A stretch of 64,000 nucleotides of DNA from Rhodocyclaceae bacterium (GCA_020248405.1 JADCHQ010000003.1:107556-171555), one strand, 5' to 3'. Shown: positions 20,927-30,964, counted from the stretch's first letter. A program made the numbers and translations. Notes: generated by a model not told the origin, from the letters alone.

Positions 20927-21711
20927 CCGCACACGTGGCACGCAAGCGCTTTGGCCAGCATTTCCTGGTCGACGCAACCTGCGTGCGCCGCATTGTCGAG
21001 GCGGTGGCGCCGCAGCCTGATGAATGCGTGGTAGAGATCGGACCTGGGCTGGGTGCGCTCACAACCCCGTTGCTAACCCGTGTGGATCGATTGCACGTGG
21101 TGGAGATCGATCGCGATATCGTGGCGAAGCTTCGGGCGCGATGGCCGCCGGAGCGGCTGGTGGTGCATGAAGCGGACGCGCTGAAGTTCGACTTCGCCGC
21201 GCTGGGCAATCGCCTGAGGCTGGTGGGTAACCTGCCCTACAACATCTCCACTCCCTTGCTGTTTCGCGTTGCCGGGTTGGGCGATCGGATCGCTGATGCC
21301 CATTTCATGTTGCAGAAGGAGGTGGTGGACCGCATGGTGGCCATGCCAGGCAGCACGGAATACGGGCGTCTTACGGTGATGCTCCAGTACCGCTTCGCCA
21401 TGCACAAGCTTTTTGAAGTCGGTCCCGAAGCTTTCCGCCCACCTCCCAAGGTGGATTCTGCGGTTGTGCTCATGCGTCCGCTAAATCCCCTGCCTCAGTC
21501 AGCAACGGATCCAGTGCTGTTCGCCCAAGTGGTGACACGCGCGTTCACTCAGCGGCGCAAGACGTTGCGCAACGCCCTGGCAGGGATGCTGGAACCCCGG
21601 CAAATGGCGTTGCTGGGAATCGACCCCGGCGCACGCCCCGAGACTCTGCCGGTGGCTGCCTGGGTGGCAGCGGCCAACTGGCTCAGTCGACGCGATTCTT
21701 CTTCTGAATGA
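20923..21711 (+). CDS. rsmA: 16S rRNA (adenine(1518)-N6/adenine(1519)-N6)-dimethyltransferase
   Basis: A 262-residue SAM-dependent enzyme (KsgA) that dimethylates two adjacent adenines in the helix 45 loop late in 30S maturation. Motifs are [10 protein letters not shown] at the N-terminus, SAM motif [12 protein letters not shown] and catalytic NLPYNIS. GTG start at 20923 overlaps the pdxA stop in GTGA. The 3' end overlaps the convergent gloA gene by 29 bases (21683-21711), an antisense tail-to-tail overlap. Confidence 0.96.
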   Translation: MTAHVARKRFGQHFLVDATCVRRIVEAVAPQPDECVVEIGPGLGALTTPLLTRVDRLHVVEIDRDIVAKLRARWPPERLVVHEADALKFDFAALGNRLRLVGNLPYNISTPLLFRVAGLGDRIADAHFMLQKEVVDRMVAMPGSTEYGRLTVMLQYRFAMHKLFEVGPEAFRPPPKVDSAVVLMRPLNPLPQSATDPVLFAQVVTRAFTQRRKTLRNALAGMLEPRQMALLGIDPGARPETLPVAAWVAAANWLSRRDSSSE

Positions 21712-22078
21712 ATTCAATCTTGTAGCCGTCGGGGTCTTCCACGAAGGCAATCACCGTGGTGCCGTGTTTCATCGGCCCCGCCTCCCGGGTGACGCGCCCG
21801 CCGCGCTTTTTCACTTCGTCGCAGGCCTTGTAGGCGTCGTCCACTTCCAGCGCCACATGGCCGTACCCCGTGCCGAGCTCATACTTCGCGGTGTCCCAGT
21901 TATGGGTGAGTTCGAGCACGGACTCCTCATCCTCGCTTCCGTAGCCCACGAACGCCAGGGTGAAGCGCCCGTCGGGATAGTCCCTGCGGCGAAGCACCCG
22001 CATGCCGAGCACGTTGGAGTAGAAGTCGATGGAGCGGTCAAGATCGCCGACGCGCAACATGGTGTGAAGGATTCTCAT
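21683..22078 (-). CDS. gloA: Lactoylglutathione lyase (glyoxalase I)
   Basis: A 131-residue metalloenzyme that converts the methylglyoxal-glutathione hemithioacetal to S-lactoylglutathione. It starts [20 protein letters not shown], with metal-ligand regions [10 protein letters not shown] (Glu), [11 protein letters not shown] (His) and [18 protein letters not shown] (Glu); the His in LHTMLRV is the other ligand. The short length without N-terminal extension is the Ni-type bacterial form. It follows the rubredoxin gene by 21 bases on the same strand and overlaps the end of convergent rsmA. Confidence 0.95.
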   Translation of the reverse strand: MRILHTMLRVGDLDRSIDFYSNVLGMRVLRRRDYPDGRFTLAFVGYGSEDEESVLELTHNWDTAKYELGTGYGHVALEVDDAYKACDEVKKRGGRVTREAGPMKHGTTVIAFVEDPDGYKIEFIQKKNRVD

Positions 22079-22099
22079 GGGTGACAGCCTCGGGACGTT

Positions 22100-22285
22100 T
22101 CAGATTTCAACCAATTCAAAGTCTTCCTTGCGCGCGCCGCACTCGGGGCAAACCCAGTTCATGGGAACATCTTCCCATCGCGTACCGGCTGGGATGCCCT
22201 CCTCGGGCAGGCCTGCGGCCTCGTCGTAGATGAAGCCGCAGATCAGGCACATGTAGGTTTTGTGGGGAGCTTCTGTAGGGGGCAT
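22100..22285 (-). CDS. Rubredoxin
   Basis: A 61-residue one-iron electron-transfer protein. The two cysteine pairs are in YMCLICGFIYDE and WVCPECGARKEDF, with the conserved AGTRWEDVPMNW between. I start at ATG 22285 (MPPTEAPHKTYMC); an upstream frame extends to 22336 without family similarity. It probably forms an operon with gloA. Possible partners include oxidative-stress reductases or an AlkB-type hydroxylase; one AlkB-like gene lies at 52893-54017, but that link is speculative. Confidence 0.94.
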   Translation of the reverse strand: MPPTEAPHKTYMCLICGFIYDEAAGLPEEGIPAGTRWEDVPMNWVCPECGARKEDFELVEI

Positions 22286-22453
22286 GGAACGGTGACGATG
22301 GGCTAGAATTGGAAGGTTTGGTGGCGGGTCGCGCACATGGGCGTTTCCTCGGTGACCGCCCGCACCGGCGAGACGCTTGTCACGCCGCGATTCGCGAAAA
22401 GCGCAGTCCGTGCTTCACCTTGGATTAACTCATTTTAATGGCAAACCGTCCGC

Positions 22454-23125
22454 GTGCCACTTCCACGTGCCCAGATTTGTGTTGTTCCGGCCACGCCTCG
22501 CGCGACTGTCCAGATAGCGGGGCTCTACGCGATCACACCGCAGGAGACCGATACCAACCGGCTCATGAGGCGTGTAGGCCGTGTCCTGGATGGCGGCTGC
22601 CGGCTGGTGCAGTACCGTTGCAAGGACGCCAGCGCGGAACATCGCGCGTCACAGGCGGCGGCGTTGTCGAAGCTTTGTGAGAGTGCTGGCGCGGCACTGA
22701 TCGTCAATGACGACGCGTGGCTCGCGGCGCAGGTAGGGGCTGCTGGCGTACATCTTGGACGTGAGGACAACGGTGTGGCGGAGGCTCGTGCCATGCTGCC
22801 CCATGGTGTGGTGGGAGTCTCCTGCTATGACAGCCTGGAACGCGCGCTGCGATTGCGCGCCGAGGGTGCTGACTACGTCGCGTTCGGTAGCTTCTTCCCA
22901 TCGGCGGTGAAACCTGGGGCGGTGCGGCCTCCCCTGGGTCTGCTTGGTGAAGCCCGCGCCAGTCTCGACTGTGCCGTTGTGGCAATTGGCGGGGTTACGC
23001 GCGCCCGCGCCCCGCAACTCCTGGCCGCCGGAGCCCATGCGCTGGCCGTGATCACCGATTTGTTCGAGGCCGAGGATCCGGCGGCACGGGCCGCCGAATA
23101 CGTCGAGTTCTTCCAAGCTGCTTAA
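22454..23125 (+). CDS. thiE: Thiamine-phosphate synthase
   Basis: A 223-residue TIM-barrel enzyme that couples hydroxymethylpyrimidine diphosphate with thiazole phosphate. Landmarks: [75 protein letters not shown] and [20 protein letters not shown]. The start is uncertain: GTG 22454 is the first start in frame and adds about 20 residues before the conserved core, with no good ribosome site visible. The 168-base upstream gap shows no TPP riboswitch consensus that I can recognise. thiD, often beside thiE in relatives, is absent here. Confidence 0.88.
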   Translation: MPLPRAQICVVPATPRATVQIAGLYAITPQETDTNRLMRRVGRVLDGGCRLVQYRCKDASAEHRASQAAALSKLCESAGAALIVNDDAWLAAQVGAAGVHLGREDNGVAEARAMLPHGVVGVSCYDSLERALRLRAEGADYVAFGSFFPSAVKPGAVRPPLGLLGEARASLDCAVVAIGGVTRARAPQLLAAGAHALAVITDLFEAEDPAARAAEYVEFFQAA

Positions 23126-23154
23126 GGCGGCCATTCAACGCTGGTGCCCTGACC

Positions 23155-24441
23155 ATGAAATCGCGCAACGAAGTGCTGTTCGAGCAGTCGCAACGCGTCA
23201 TTCCCGGGGGCGTCAATTCGCCCGTACGCGCTTTTCGCTCGGTGGGCGGCACACCGCGTTTCTTTCGTCGCGGAAAGGGCGCCTGGCTGTGGGACGAGGA
23301 AGGAAACGCGTACATCGACTACGTGGGTTCATGGGGTCCCATGATTCTCGGGCACTGCCACCCCGAGGTGGTGCAAGCCGTGCAAGAGGCAGCGGCCGAT
23401 GGACTGTCCTTCGGCGCGCCCACGGCGCGTGAGTTGGAGATGGCACAGACCCTGGTTCGGCTGATGCCCTCGCTCGAGATGGTCAGATTGGTGAGTTCCG
23501 GAACCGAAGCCACCATGACCGCCATTCGAGCCGCTCGTGGCTTTACCGGGCGAGACGTGGTGGTCAAGTTCGAGGGCTGCTATCACGGTCACGCCGATGC
23601 CTTGCTCGTGAAAGCCGGCTCGGGTTTGCTCACTTTTGGCCAGCCGAGTTCCGCCGGCGTTCCTGCCGATACGACCCGACACACGTTGGTGCTGGACTAC
23701 AACGATGTGGAAGGTCTTGAGAAGACGTTTGCCTCCCGCGGCGACGAAATCGCGGCGGTCATTCTCGAGCCCGTCGTGGGCAACATGAATTTCGTTCGGC
23801 CCAGCGAGTCATTCCTTCGAACTCTGCGCGCGCTCACCGAAAAGCATGGTGCCGTGCTGATATTCGACGAGGTGATGACTGGGTTTCGAGTCGGGCCTCA
23901 GGGTGCACAGGGGCTGTTTGGCATTCGCCCCGACCTGACCACGCTGGGCAAGGTGGTGGGTGGCGGAATGCCGCTTGGGGCTTTCGGCGGGCGACGCGAC
24001 ATCATGGAGAAGCTCGCGCCGCTCGGCCCCGTCTACCAGGCCGGAACGCTCTCGGGGAATCCCGTCGCCGTGGCCGCAGGACTCGCCACCTTGCGCCTGG
24101 TCAGCGAGCCGGGGTTTTTCGAACGGCTCAGCGGCACCACCGCCGCCCTCGTGAACGGCATGGCGGCGGAGGCGCGCCGTCATTCAGTGCCGTTTTCCGC
24201 CGATGCGTTGGGAGGCATGTTCGGCGTCTTTTTCCGAGACCGCGCGCCAGAGTCCTATGCGCAGGTACTCCAGAGCGATCGCGATGCCTTCAATCGCTTT
24301 TTTCACCTGATGCTGGAACAAGGCATCTATCTTGCGCCCTCAGCCTTCGAGGCAGGCTTCGTGTCTGCTGCCCATGGGGCGGAGGAGATCCGCAAGACCG
24401 TGGCGGCCGCTGGAATTGCCTTCGGGCGGATGAGGGGATGA
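23155..24441 (+). CDS. hemL: Glutamate-1-semialdehyde 2,1-aminomutase
   Basis: A 428-residue PLP enzyme that makes 5-aminolevulinate from glutamate-1-semialdehyde in the C5 haem pathway. The sequence opens [22 protein letters not shown], includes [32 protein letters not shown] (PLP-binding Asp) and [18 protein letters not shown] with the Schiff-base Lys266. ATG 23155 lies 29 bases after thiE, so the two are probably co-transcribed. Use of HemL implies tRNA-dependent ALA synthesis rather than ALA synthase. Confidence 0.97.
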   Translation: MKSRNEVLFEQSQRVIPGGVNSPVRAFRSVGGTPRFFRRGKGAWLWDEEGNAYIDYVGSWGPMILGHCHPEVVQAVQEAAADGLSFGAPTARELEMAQTLVRLMPSLEMVRLVSSGTEATMTAIRAARGFTGRDVVVKFEGCYHGHADALLVKAGSGLLTFGQPSSAGVPADTTRHTLVLDYNDVEGLEKTFASRGDEIAAVILEPVVGNMNFVRPSESFLRTLRALTEKHGAVLIFDEVMTGFRVGPQGAQGLFGIRPDLTTLGKVVGGGMPLGAFGGRRDIMEKLAPLGPVYQAGTLSGNPVAVAAGLATLRLVSEPGFFERLSGTTAALVNGMAAEARRHSVPFSADALGGMFGVFFRDRAPESYAQVLQSDRDAFNRFFHLMLEQGIYLAPSAFEAGFVSAAHGAEEIRKTVAAAGIAFGRMRG

Positions 24442-24442
24442 A

Positions 24443-24487
24443 CCACCCCATGTCGGGCGAAGGCGAGACCATCGCCCTGAGGTGGGG
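24443..24487. terminator. Possible bidirectional terminator between hemL and cytochrome c4
   Basis: In the 56-base convergent gap, GGGCGA (24455-24460) pairs with TCGCCC (24472-24477), flanked by CCCCA (24446-24450) and TGGGG (24483-24487), giving a nested stem. No strong U-tract follows. The location between convergent genes supports a boundary role, but the evidence is only the symmetry. Confidence 0.3.
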
Positions 24488-24497
24488 GGCGCGTCTT

Positions 24498-25112
24498 CTA
24501 GCGGACCCCGGCCAGGAATTCCGCCAGTGCCGACATCTCCGCGTCGGTGAGCTTCGAGGCGACGGAGCGCATCATCGCCGCGTTGTCGTTGGCACGCTCC
24601 CCAGCGCGGAAAGCCTTCAGTTGGGCAATGGTGTAATCGGGGTGCTGCCCCGAAAGTCGGGGGAATTGGTCGGGAATTCCAGCGCCGTTGGGAGAGTGAC
24701 ATCCAGCGCATGCGGGAAGGCCGCGAGAAGCGTCCCCGCCGCGGTAAAGGGAGCGGCCGCGTTCCACCAAAGCGGTGTCGCGAGCGGCGGCGGGGCGCCC
24801 CTTTTGGCTGCCGAACCACGCGCCCAGGTGCGCCATGTCTTCGCTGGAAAGTCCGGCGGCCATCCCTGCCATGATGGCGTTCGCGCGGACGCCACTTTTG
24901 AAGTTGGCGAGCTGCTTGGCGATGTAGGCAGGATGTTGCTGAGCGAGGCTGGGATTGAGCGGAATGACACTGTTGCCATCCGCGCCGTGACAGGCAGCGC
25001 AAGCTGCGGACAGGGTCTGCCCCTTTGCGGGATCGGGTTTGGCCGACTCGGCATGGGCCTGCAAAGCCACGCACAACGAAAACGCCATGGCGGCCGACAT
25101 CAGACGAGGCAT
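24498..25112 (-). CDS. Dihaem cytochrome c4-type protein
   Basis: A 204-residue periplasmic dihaem protein. ATG 25112 has AGGAG 7 bases upstream and begins a signal peptide MPRLMSAAMAFSLCVALQAHA; the open frame continues further upstream but without similarity. Two tandem cytochrome domains carry CAACH (38-42) and CAGCH (135-139). Methionine ligands are likely in NAIMAGMAAGLS and NDNAAMMRSVASKL. The first domain has the c4 features GADGNSVIPLNPSLAQQHPAYIAKQL. Cytochrome c4 delivers electrons to terminal oxidases. It is divergent from engB, a common neighbourhood in betaproteobacteria. Confidence 0.92.
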   Translation of the reverse strand: MPRLMSAAMAFSLCVALQAHAESAKPDPAKGQTLSAACAACHGADGNSVIPLNPSLAQQHPAYIAKQLANFKSGVRANAIMAGMAAGLSSEDMAHLGAWFGSQKGRPAAARDTALVERGRSLYRGGDASRGLPACAGCHSPNGAGIPDQFPRLSGQHPDYTIAQLKAFRAGERANDNAAMMRSVASKLTDAEMSALAEFLAGVR

Positions 25113-25294
25113 CTGCAACTCCTGGTGAACAGTTCGTCGAAATCCCCGCAGGTTCATGTGTCCGCCACGCTGGCGCCGGGACCATGCAAAGGATTCAAGG
25201 CAATCGAGCAAGTCGCGAATTCTATCGGAATCACGGTGACTGGGCAGGCACACCCCTGCTCCAGCGCTGCCCGGGGGCCGAAGGGGTTTTCCAG

Positions 25295-25939
25295 TTGAGC
25301 GCAAATCCTTTTCATGGAGCACGCTACATCGCCAGCGCGCACGGCCTTGGGGAGCTACCTCCGGACGAGGGTATCGAGGTTGCGTTTGCGGGTCGTTCCA
25401 ATGCCGGCAAGTCAAGCGCCATCAATGCGCTGACCGACCAGCGTCGTCTGGCATTTTCGAGCAAGACGCCAGGCCGCACCCAACTGATCAACTTTTTCGA
25501 AGTGGAGCCCGCGCGACGGCTGGTGGATCTGCCCGGGTATGGCTATGCAGCGGTACCCGAGCGCGAGCGCCGCCGTTGGGGCGAGGTCGTGTCTTCCTAC
25601 CTGGCCGGTCGCGGCTCTCTGGTAGGCCTGGTGGCAATCATGGATGTGCGCCATCCTCTTACGCCTCTGGACGTGCAATTGCTCGATTGGTTCTTGCCCG
25701 CTGACAAGGCGGTTCATATTCTTCTTACCAAAGCGGACAAATTGACTCGTAACGAAGCAAAGCGCCAGTTGGACCTTGTCAGGAAATCGCTCCAGTTGCG
25801 CCCGGGCGAAGCGTCTGCGCAATTGTTCTCGAGCCTTGACCGCCAGGGCGTGGCCGACGCGCGGGAAAAACTGGCATGCTGGCTCGGACTGAAGAGCAAA
25901 GAAAAACCCCCGGCCGACGACGAATCGAGCCGGGGGTGA
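25295..25939 (+). CDS. engB: Ribosome-biogenesis GTPase EngB/YsxC
   Basis: A 214-residue GTPase needed for 50S maturation. G1 is GRSNAGKSS (33-41), G3 is DLPGYGYA (from 78) and G4 is TKAD (145-148). I choose TTG 25295 with AGGGG about 9 bases upstream, because it gives the family N-terminus (SANPFHGARYIASAHGLGELPP) and normal length; ATG 25184 would add 37 unfamiliar residues. The end of the gene contains a hairpin (25906-25937) that overlaps the stop codon. It is divergent from the cytochrome c4 gene. Confidence 0.92.
   Translation: MSANPFHGARYIASAHGLGELPPDEGIEVAFAGRSNAGKSSAINALTDQRRLAFSSKTPGRTQLINFFEVEPARRLVDLPGYGYAAVPERERRRWGEVVSSYLAGRGSLVGLVAIMDVRHPLTPLDVQLLDWFLPADKAVHILLTKADKLTRNEAKRQLDLVRKSLQLRPGEASAQLFSSLDRQGVADAREKLACWLGLKSKEKPPADDESSRG
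25902..25937 (-). terminator. Intrinsic-terminator-shaped hairpin facing the minus strand
   Basis: ACCCCCGGC (25906-25914) and GCCGGGGGT (25929-25937) are a perfect 9-base-pair inverted repeat with a 14-base loop, spanning the engB stop codon. On the plus strand no U-tract follows. On the minus strand the stem is followed at once by TTTTTCTTT (from 25906 down), the form of a Rho-independent terminator. No minus-strand gene ends here, so it would stop antisense or read-through RNA coming from across hemB. Confidence 0.55.
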
Positions 25940-26093
25940 AAGCCTTGTGCAAGGCACCCGCTCAGGGAGGAGAAGCGGGGAACGTTGCCGTCCGTGCACT
26001 GAGAACCCTCGGGTTGGACAAAAGTTCCGTCCAGCCGGTGCAGCGTCGTTTTTTCCCTCAACCCGGGCAAGCACCGGCCATCCGCCGAGATAG

Positions 26094-27140
<1,047 letters not shown>

Positions 27141-27142
27141 AA

Positions 27143-27156
27143 TCAGGCCCGCCTGA
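27143..27156. terminator. Short palindrome between hemB and the YcgR-like gene
   Basis: TCAGGC-CC-GCCTGA fills most of the 19-base gap between two convergent stop codons. It could help stop transcripts on both strands, but the stem is only six pairs and there is no U-tract. Confidence 0.25.
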
Positions 27157-27159
27157 GGG

Positions 27160-27894
27160 TCAATTACCCACACCCCGGGTCAGGCGCTCGCGATCGAGAC
27201 CCATGATGTAGCGTTGCAGTAGCGCTTCGGCTTGAGGCGGAAGTTGGATGAACATGCATCCGGCGCGTTGGCTCAGCATGCCATTTCGCAACGCCACTTC
27301 CGAAACATTCCGCACCACGAGGCTGGCGGAAAAGGCGCCGGCCTTGCCGAGGTCAATGCGGGCGTCATCAAACCGCGCCCCTGGTTTCATCGGTACCGCC
27401 TCTGGGTATCCCGCCAGGAGTACGCCGCCCAGGCTGATATCCACCACCACTGCATCTATCGAGCCCGTGGGAAGCCTTAGCCGGCAGCGCACGGGCCTGG
27501 TCAGAGACGATAAGTCCGCCCTGTAGTACTCGCGGCGCTGAAACTTGAGCAGCGTCCCAGGCATGGCGATTCGCAGTGCAGGCAACCCGTCGAAGTCCAC
27601 CAGGCTTACGCGCCCGGATTGGAACTGGATTTTTACGCGATCCTGGGATGTGGTGAAAAACACCAGTCGCCCATCAACAAGGCGGTTGTTGGTCTTGTTA
27701 TCTTTCCCCGCCCCGAGCATCACCTCATTTGCCTGACGATTCACCGCGAGAATCTTCGTGACCAGCAGGATGCGGCCTTCGTCGCATTGCACAGTGACCA
27801 TCTCCCCACCCTGCATCACCGCCTTCAGAATGAAGGCCACCCCCACGGGGGAGCGGATCGTGAAACGCTCGTCGTTACCTTGCCCCGCTGTCAT
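27160..27894 (-). CDS. YcgR-like PilZ-domain c-di-GMP receptor
   Basis: A 244-residue cytoplasmic protein with an N-terminal YcgR-type beta domain (residues about 10-115) and a C-terminal PilZ domain. The c-di-GMP motif is complete: RxxxR at Arg121-Arg125 (RREYYR) and DxSxxG at Asp152-Gly156 (DISLGG). In YcgR proteins, ligand binding changes the interaction with the flagellar motor; other members act on pili or secretion. Its ATG overlaps the stop of the upstream unknown gene (ATGA), and that gene follows PBP1A by 10 bases; the pil operon starts just beyond. A role in flagella or pili is inference. Confidence 0.88.
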   Translation of the reverse strand: MTAGQGNDERFTIRSPVGVAFILKAVMQGGEMVTVQCDEGRILLVTKILAVNRQANEVMLGAGKDNKTNNRLVDGRLVFFTTSQDRVKIQFQSGRVSLVDFDGLPALRIAMPGTLLKFQRREYYRADLSSLTRPVRCRLRLPTGSIDAVVVDISLGGVLLAGYPEAVPMKPGARFDDARIDLGKAGAFSASLVVRNVSEVALRNGMLSQRAGCMFIQLPPQAEALLQRYIMGLDRERLTRGVGN

Positions 27895-28520
27895 CGACGT
27901 GTGGTGCCCGCCTGAGCTTGTACAAGGGTCGCAGAAATCTGCTCCATGCGGCTTCGCTCAATGGCGCGGCCTTCGGCGTTGACTCGCACCGTGTGGCGAA
28001 GGTCACTGGTCCGGAAAACATATAGCGCGAAGGGCACGCCACCCGATTCGAGGTCAAAAACAGGCACAGACCTGAGCTGGTTACCCGTCCAGAAGCGCGA
28101 CTCGCGAGGGCGATAGGCGTACTTGCCGTTCAGGAGGAAAAACTCGACTTCCTTGCCGTCGTCAGCGAACAAGTGCAACTCCACCGGGGTGTAGCGGCCA
28201 GCGGTACCGGCAAGCACCGCGCCCGTGAGATGCGGGTCGAACCGCGCTAGCATGCGCATCATGTGCTTGGCCGCTTCGCGTAACCGGGCCAACTGCCGCG
28301 GCTGGTCGTTGGCCTGGTACAGCGCCTGGTGGGTCCGCAGCGCTGCCTCAAGCTCCGTGTTGTCGGGCAGGTTCCGGGTCTCCGAGGCGCCCAGTTGCCG
28401 GGCGGCCTTGCGTTTCGCGGTGCCATAATCCTCCAGCCCTTCCTCGGCAATCAACCGTGCGGCTAGCTGCGCAATGCGGGCCCGCATCTGCCTGCTGGAA
28501 TTTTGGGTATCTCGGGGCAT
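27891..28520 (-). CDS. Conserved-looking protein of unknown function, faint nucleotidyltransferase resemblance
   Basis: A 209-residue protein, no signal peptide or membrane segment. The N-terminal third is helical and basic (RARIAQLAARLIAEEGLEDYGTAKRKAARQLG). Residues 99-130 (LTGAVLAGTAGRYTPVELHLF then KEVEFFLLN) look like the G-S loop and following strand of a minimal nucleotidyltransferase, but the usual Asp-x-Asp pair is not present at ELHL, so catalysis is doubtful. I recall similar unannotated proteins in betaproteobacteria, but I cannot name a family. ATG 28520 is 10 bases after the PBP1A stop, and its stop overlaps the PilZ gene's start, so the three are probably one transcript. Confidence 0.7.
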   Translation of the reverse strand: MPRDTQNSSRQMRARIAQLAARLIAEEGLEDYGTAKRKAARQLGASETRNLPDNTELEAALRTHQALYQANDQPRQLARLREAAKHMMRMLARFDPHLTGAVLAGTAGRYTPVELHLFADDGKEVEFFLLNGKYAYRPRESRFWTGNQLRSVPVFDLESGGVPFALYVFRTSDLRHTVRVNAEGRAIERSRMEQISATLVQAQAGTTRR

Positions 28521-28530
28521 GGCGCGTGTG

Positions 28531-30840
28531 TCAGTACACCTGATTGTCGAGATCCTCGTGAGAACCCGGTTTTCCTGCGCCGCCATCCTCTGGCGGCAGG
28601 TACTCCTGGAAGAAGAAATCCGTGACCCGGTTTGGCGAGCGGCCATCACGCAGACCAGTGTCCGGGTTGATCGATGCAGCCACCACGCCCTCCGGAACAC
28701 TCCAGGGCTCCTCTGGCACGCCCTTCAAGGCCACGTCCATGAAGGAAATCCAGATAGGCAGCGCTGCCTGCGCTCCCGTCTCGCCTCCTCCCAGGGAGCG
28801 CGGTGCGTCGAAACCCACCCAGGCCACTGCCGCGAGGCGAGGCGTGAAGCCGGCAAACCATGCGTCCACCTGCTCATTCGTGGTGCCAGTCTTGCCCGCA
28901 AGGTCGTTACGGCCAAGGGCACGAGCCTTGGACGCGGTACCGGCGCGCACGACGTCCTGCATTATGCTGGTCATCACAAATGCGTTTCTGGCATCGATCA
29001 CCCGTGGCGCGCCGTTCGCTACGGTGACCGGTTGCGCCCGAAAAAGTACGCTACCCCGTGCGTCCTCGATACGGTCAATGAAGTGCGGCTGGACGAGGAA
29101 TCCTCCATTGGCGAACACGGAATACGCGCTGGCCATCTGCATCACCGTAACCGACCCTGCGCCCAGGGCCATGGTGAGATAGGGCGGAATCGCATCCTGG
29201 CTGAAGCCGAACCGCGAGACGAAATCCTGGGCGTACTGGGGTCCGATGGACTGGAGAATGCGGATAGAGACGAGGTTCTTGGATTTTGTTAGAGCCGTGC
29301 GCAGGCGCATGGGGCCTTCGAAGGTGCCATCGAAGTTTTTTGGCTCCCAGGCTGAAGAGCCGGTTTCGGTGGCGTCGAAGCTCAGCGGGGCATCGTTGAT
29401 GATGGTGGCGGGAGTGAAGCCCTTTTCCAGCGCCGCCGAGTAGACGAAAGGCTTGAAGGTGGAACCTGGTTGGCGCCAGGCCTGGGTGACGTGATTGAAC
29501 TTGTTACGCTGGAAATCAAAGCCGCCCACCAAGGCGCGTACTGCCCCGCTGGGAGGGTCCATCGCCACGAATCCCGCCTCCACCAGGGGTAACTGCGCGA
29601 TCTGCCAAAGGCCGGTTGCATCCCTTTGGAGGCGAATCAACGCACCTGGTTGGAGGCGGCGCGCAGGGGCGGCCTTGTCGCCCAACATTCGGGCTGCGAA
29701 CTTGAGTCCCTCACCGGAAACCTCCACCGGCCCGAGTCCCTTCGCATGGACCTTCACCACCTTGGGCTCCGCCGACAAAACGATTCCAGGCAGGATGTCG
29801 TCGCTTTCCGATTCTTCGGCCAGAAGGTCGTCGAGGGTTTCCTCGGAACCTGGTTTAGGCAGAGGCAGGATGGTTTCCGCGCCACGGTAGCCGTGGCGAC
29901 GATCGTAATCGAGCACGCCCTTGCGCAACGCGGCGTAGGCGGCATCTTGGTCGCGTACGCGCACGGTCGTGTAGACACGGTAGCCTTTAGCGTAGGCGTC
30001 TTCGCGGTAGCGCTCGAACAGCGATTGCCTCACCATTTCAGTCAGGAAATCGGCGCGGGTGGCGAAAGTCTGGGCCTGAGTTTGAACGACCAGCTTCTCT
30101 TTCGACGCCGCTTCCTGCTGGGCGGGCGTGATCATGTCCAGCTCCCGCATCCGGCGAAGGACATACTGCTGGCGCAGCTTGCTGCGATTGAAGTTCACTA
30201 CCGGGTTGAACCGCGAGGGCGCCTTTGGGAGCCCAGCGAGCACCGCAGCTTCGGCAAGGCTCAAATGATTCAGCGGCTTGCCGAAGTAGGTTTGAGCTGC
30301 GGCAGCGAAGCCATAGGCCCGCTGTCCCAGGTAGATCTGGTTGACATAAAGCTGGAGGATTTCATCCTTGCTGAGGTTACGCTCGATCTTGAAAGCCAGC
30401 AGGGCTTCGTTGAACTTGCGCGTGAAGGTCTTTTCGGACGTCAAGAAGAAATTGCGCGCCACCTGCATGGTGATGGTGCTTGCCCCCTGGCGGGCGCCGC
30501 CGTGCAAGAAATTGGAAAGCATGGCCCGGGCAACACCCACATAGTCGATGCCGCCGTGCTGATAAAAGCGTTCGTCTTCAGCCGCGAGGATGGCATCGCG
30601 CATGCTTGCGGGTACGTCCCCGATTTTCACCAGTGCCCGGCGTTCGTCGCCAAACTCCCCGATCAACTCGCCTTCAGCACTGAAGACACGAAGCGGCATC
30701 TTTGGCCGATAGTCCGTCAGCGCTTCCAGCGAGGGAAGTTTGGGGTAGGCAATCACGACTGCGCAGGCCAGGAGCAAGATGACGGCCAGAAACGCAGCAA
30801 CTGAGACAAAGATGGGGTAAATCCACCGCCGTGCGCGCAT
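28531..30840 (-). CDS. mrcA: Class A penicillin-binding protein 1A
   Basis: A 769-residue bifunctional peptidoglycan synthase. One membrane helix (residues about 8-31) anchors it. The glycosyltransferase domain includes ILAAEDERFYQHGGID (catalytic Glu88), GASTITMQVARNFFL and YVNQIYLGQRAYG. An OB-like insert lies between the domains. The transpeptidase domain has S460TFK, S520KN and K650TGTT. The C-terminus is acidic and Gly/Pro-rich. It is divergent from pilM, as in many proteobacteria, with 174 bases between the starts. Confidence 0.96.
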   Translation of the reverse strand: MRARRWIYPIFVSVAAFLAVILLLACAVVIAYPKLPSLEALTDYRPKMPLRVFSAEGELIGEFGDERRALVKIGDVPASMRDAILAAEDERFYQHGGIDYVGVARAMLSNFLHGGARQGASTITMQVARNFFLTSEKTFTRKFNEALLAFKIERNLSKDEILQLYVNQIYLGQRAYGFAAAAQTYFGKPLNHLSLAEAAVLAGLPKAPSRFNPVVNFNRSKLRQQYVLRRMRELDMITPAQQEAASKEKLVVQTQAQTFATRADFLTEMVRQSLFERYREDAYAKGYRVYTTVRVRDQDAAYAALRKGVLDYDRRHGYRGAETILPLPKPGSEETLDDLLAEESESDDILPGIVLSAEPKVVKVHAKGLGPVEVSGEGLKFAARMLGDKAAPARRLQPGALIRLQRDATGLWQIAQLPLVEAGFVAMDPPSGAVRALVGGFDFQRNKFNHVTQAWRQPGSTFKPFVYSAALEKGFTPATIINDAPLSFDATETGSSAWEPKNFDGTFEGPMRLRTALTKSKNLVSIRILQSIGPQYAQDFVSRFGFSQDAIPPYLTMALGAGSVTVMQMASAYSVFANGGFLVQPHFIDRIEDARGSVLFRAQPVTVANGAPRVIDARNAFVMTSIMQDVVRAGTASKARALGRNDLAGKTGTTNEQVDAWFAGFTPRLAAVAWVGFDAPRSLGGGETGAQAALPIWISFMDVALKGVPEEPWSVPEGVVAASINPDTGLRDGRSPNRVTDFFFQEYLPPEDGGAGKPGSHEDLDNQVY

Positions 30841-30964
30841 GACCGTGAAAAATCGCTCCGAAAGCCCTCTCGAGGGCTACTTGATGAAACCGATGGTGAA
30901 TTATAGGGGACACAGCCCTACCCCTGCCGGAGCGAGTTTCGGTTTCTCGAAGCTTGATTTACGG

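Noticed and set aside
22286..22453. TPP riboswitch upstream of thiE
   Set aside because: I could not find the conserved CTGAGA and ACCTGATCTGG-type segments of the thi-box.
25184..25294. Earlier ATG start of engB
   Set aside because: It adds 37 residues not seen in the family; TTG 25295 gives normal length and a ribosome site.
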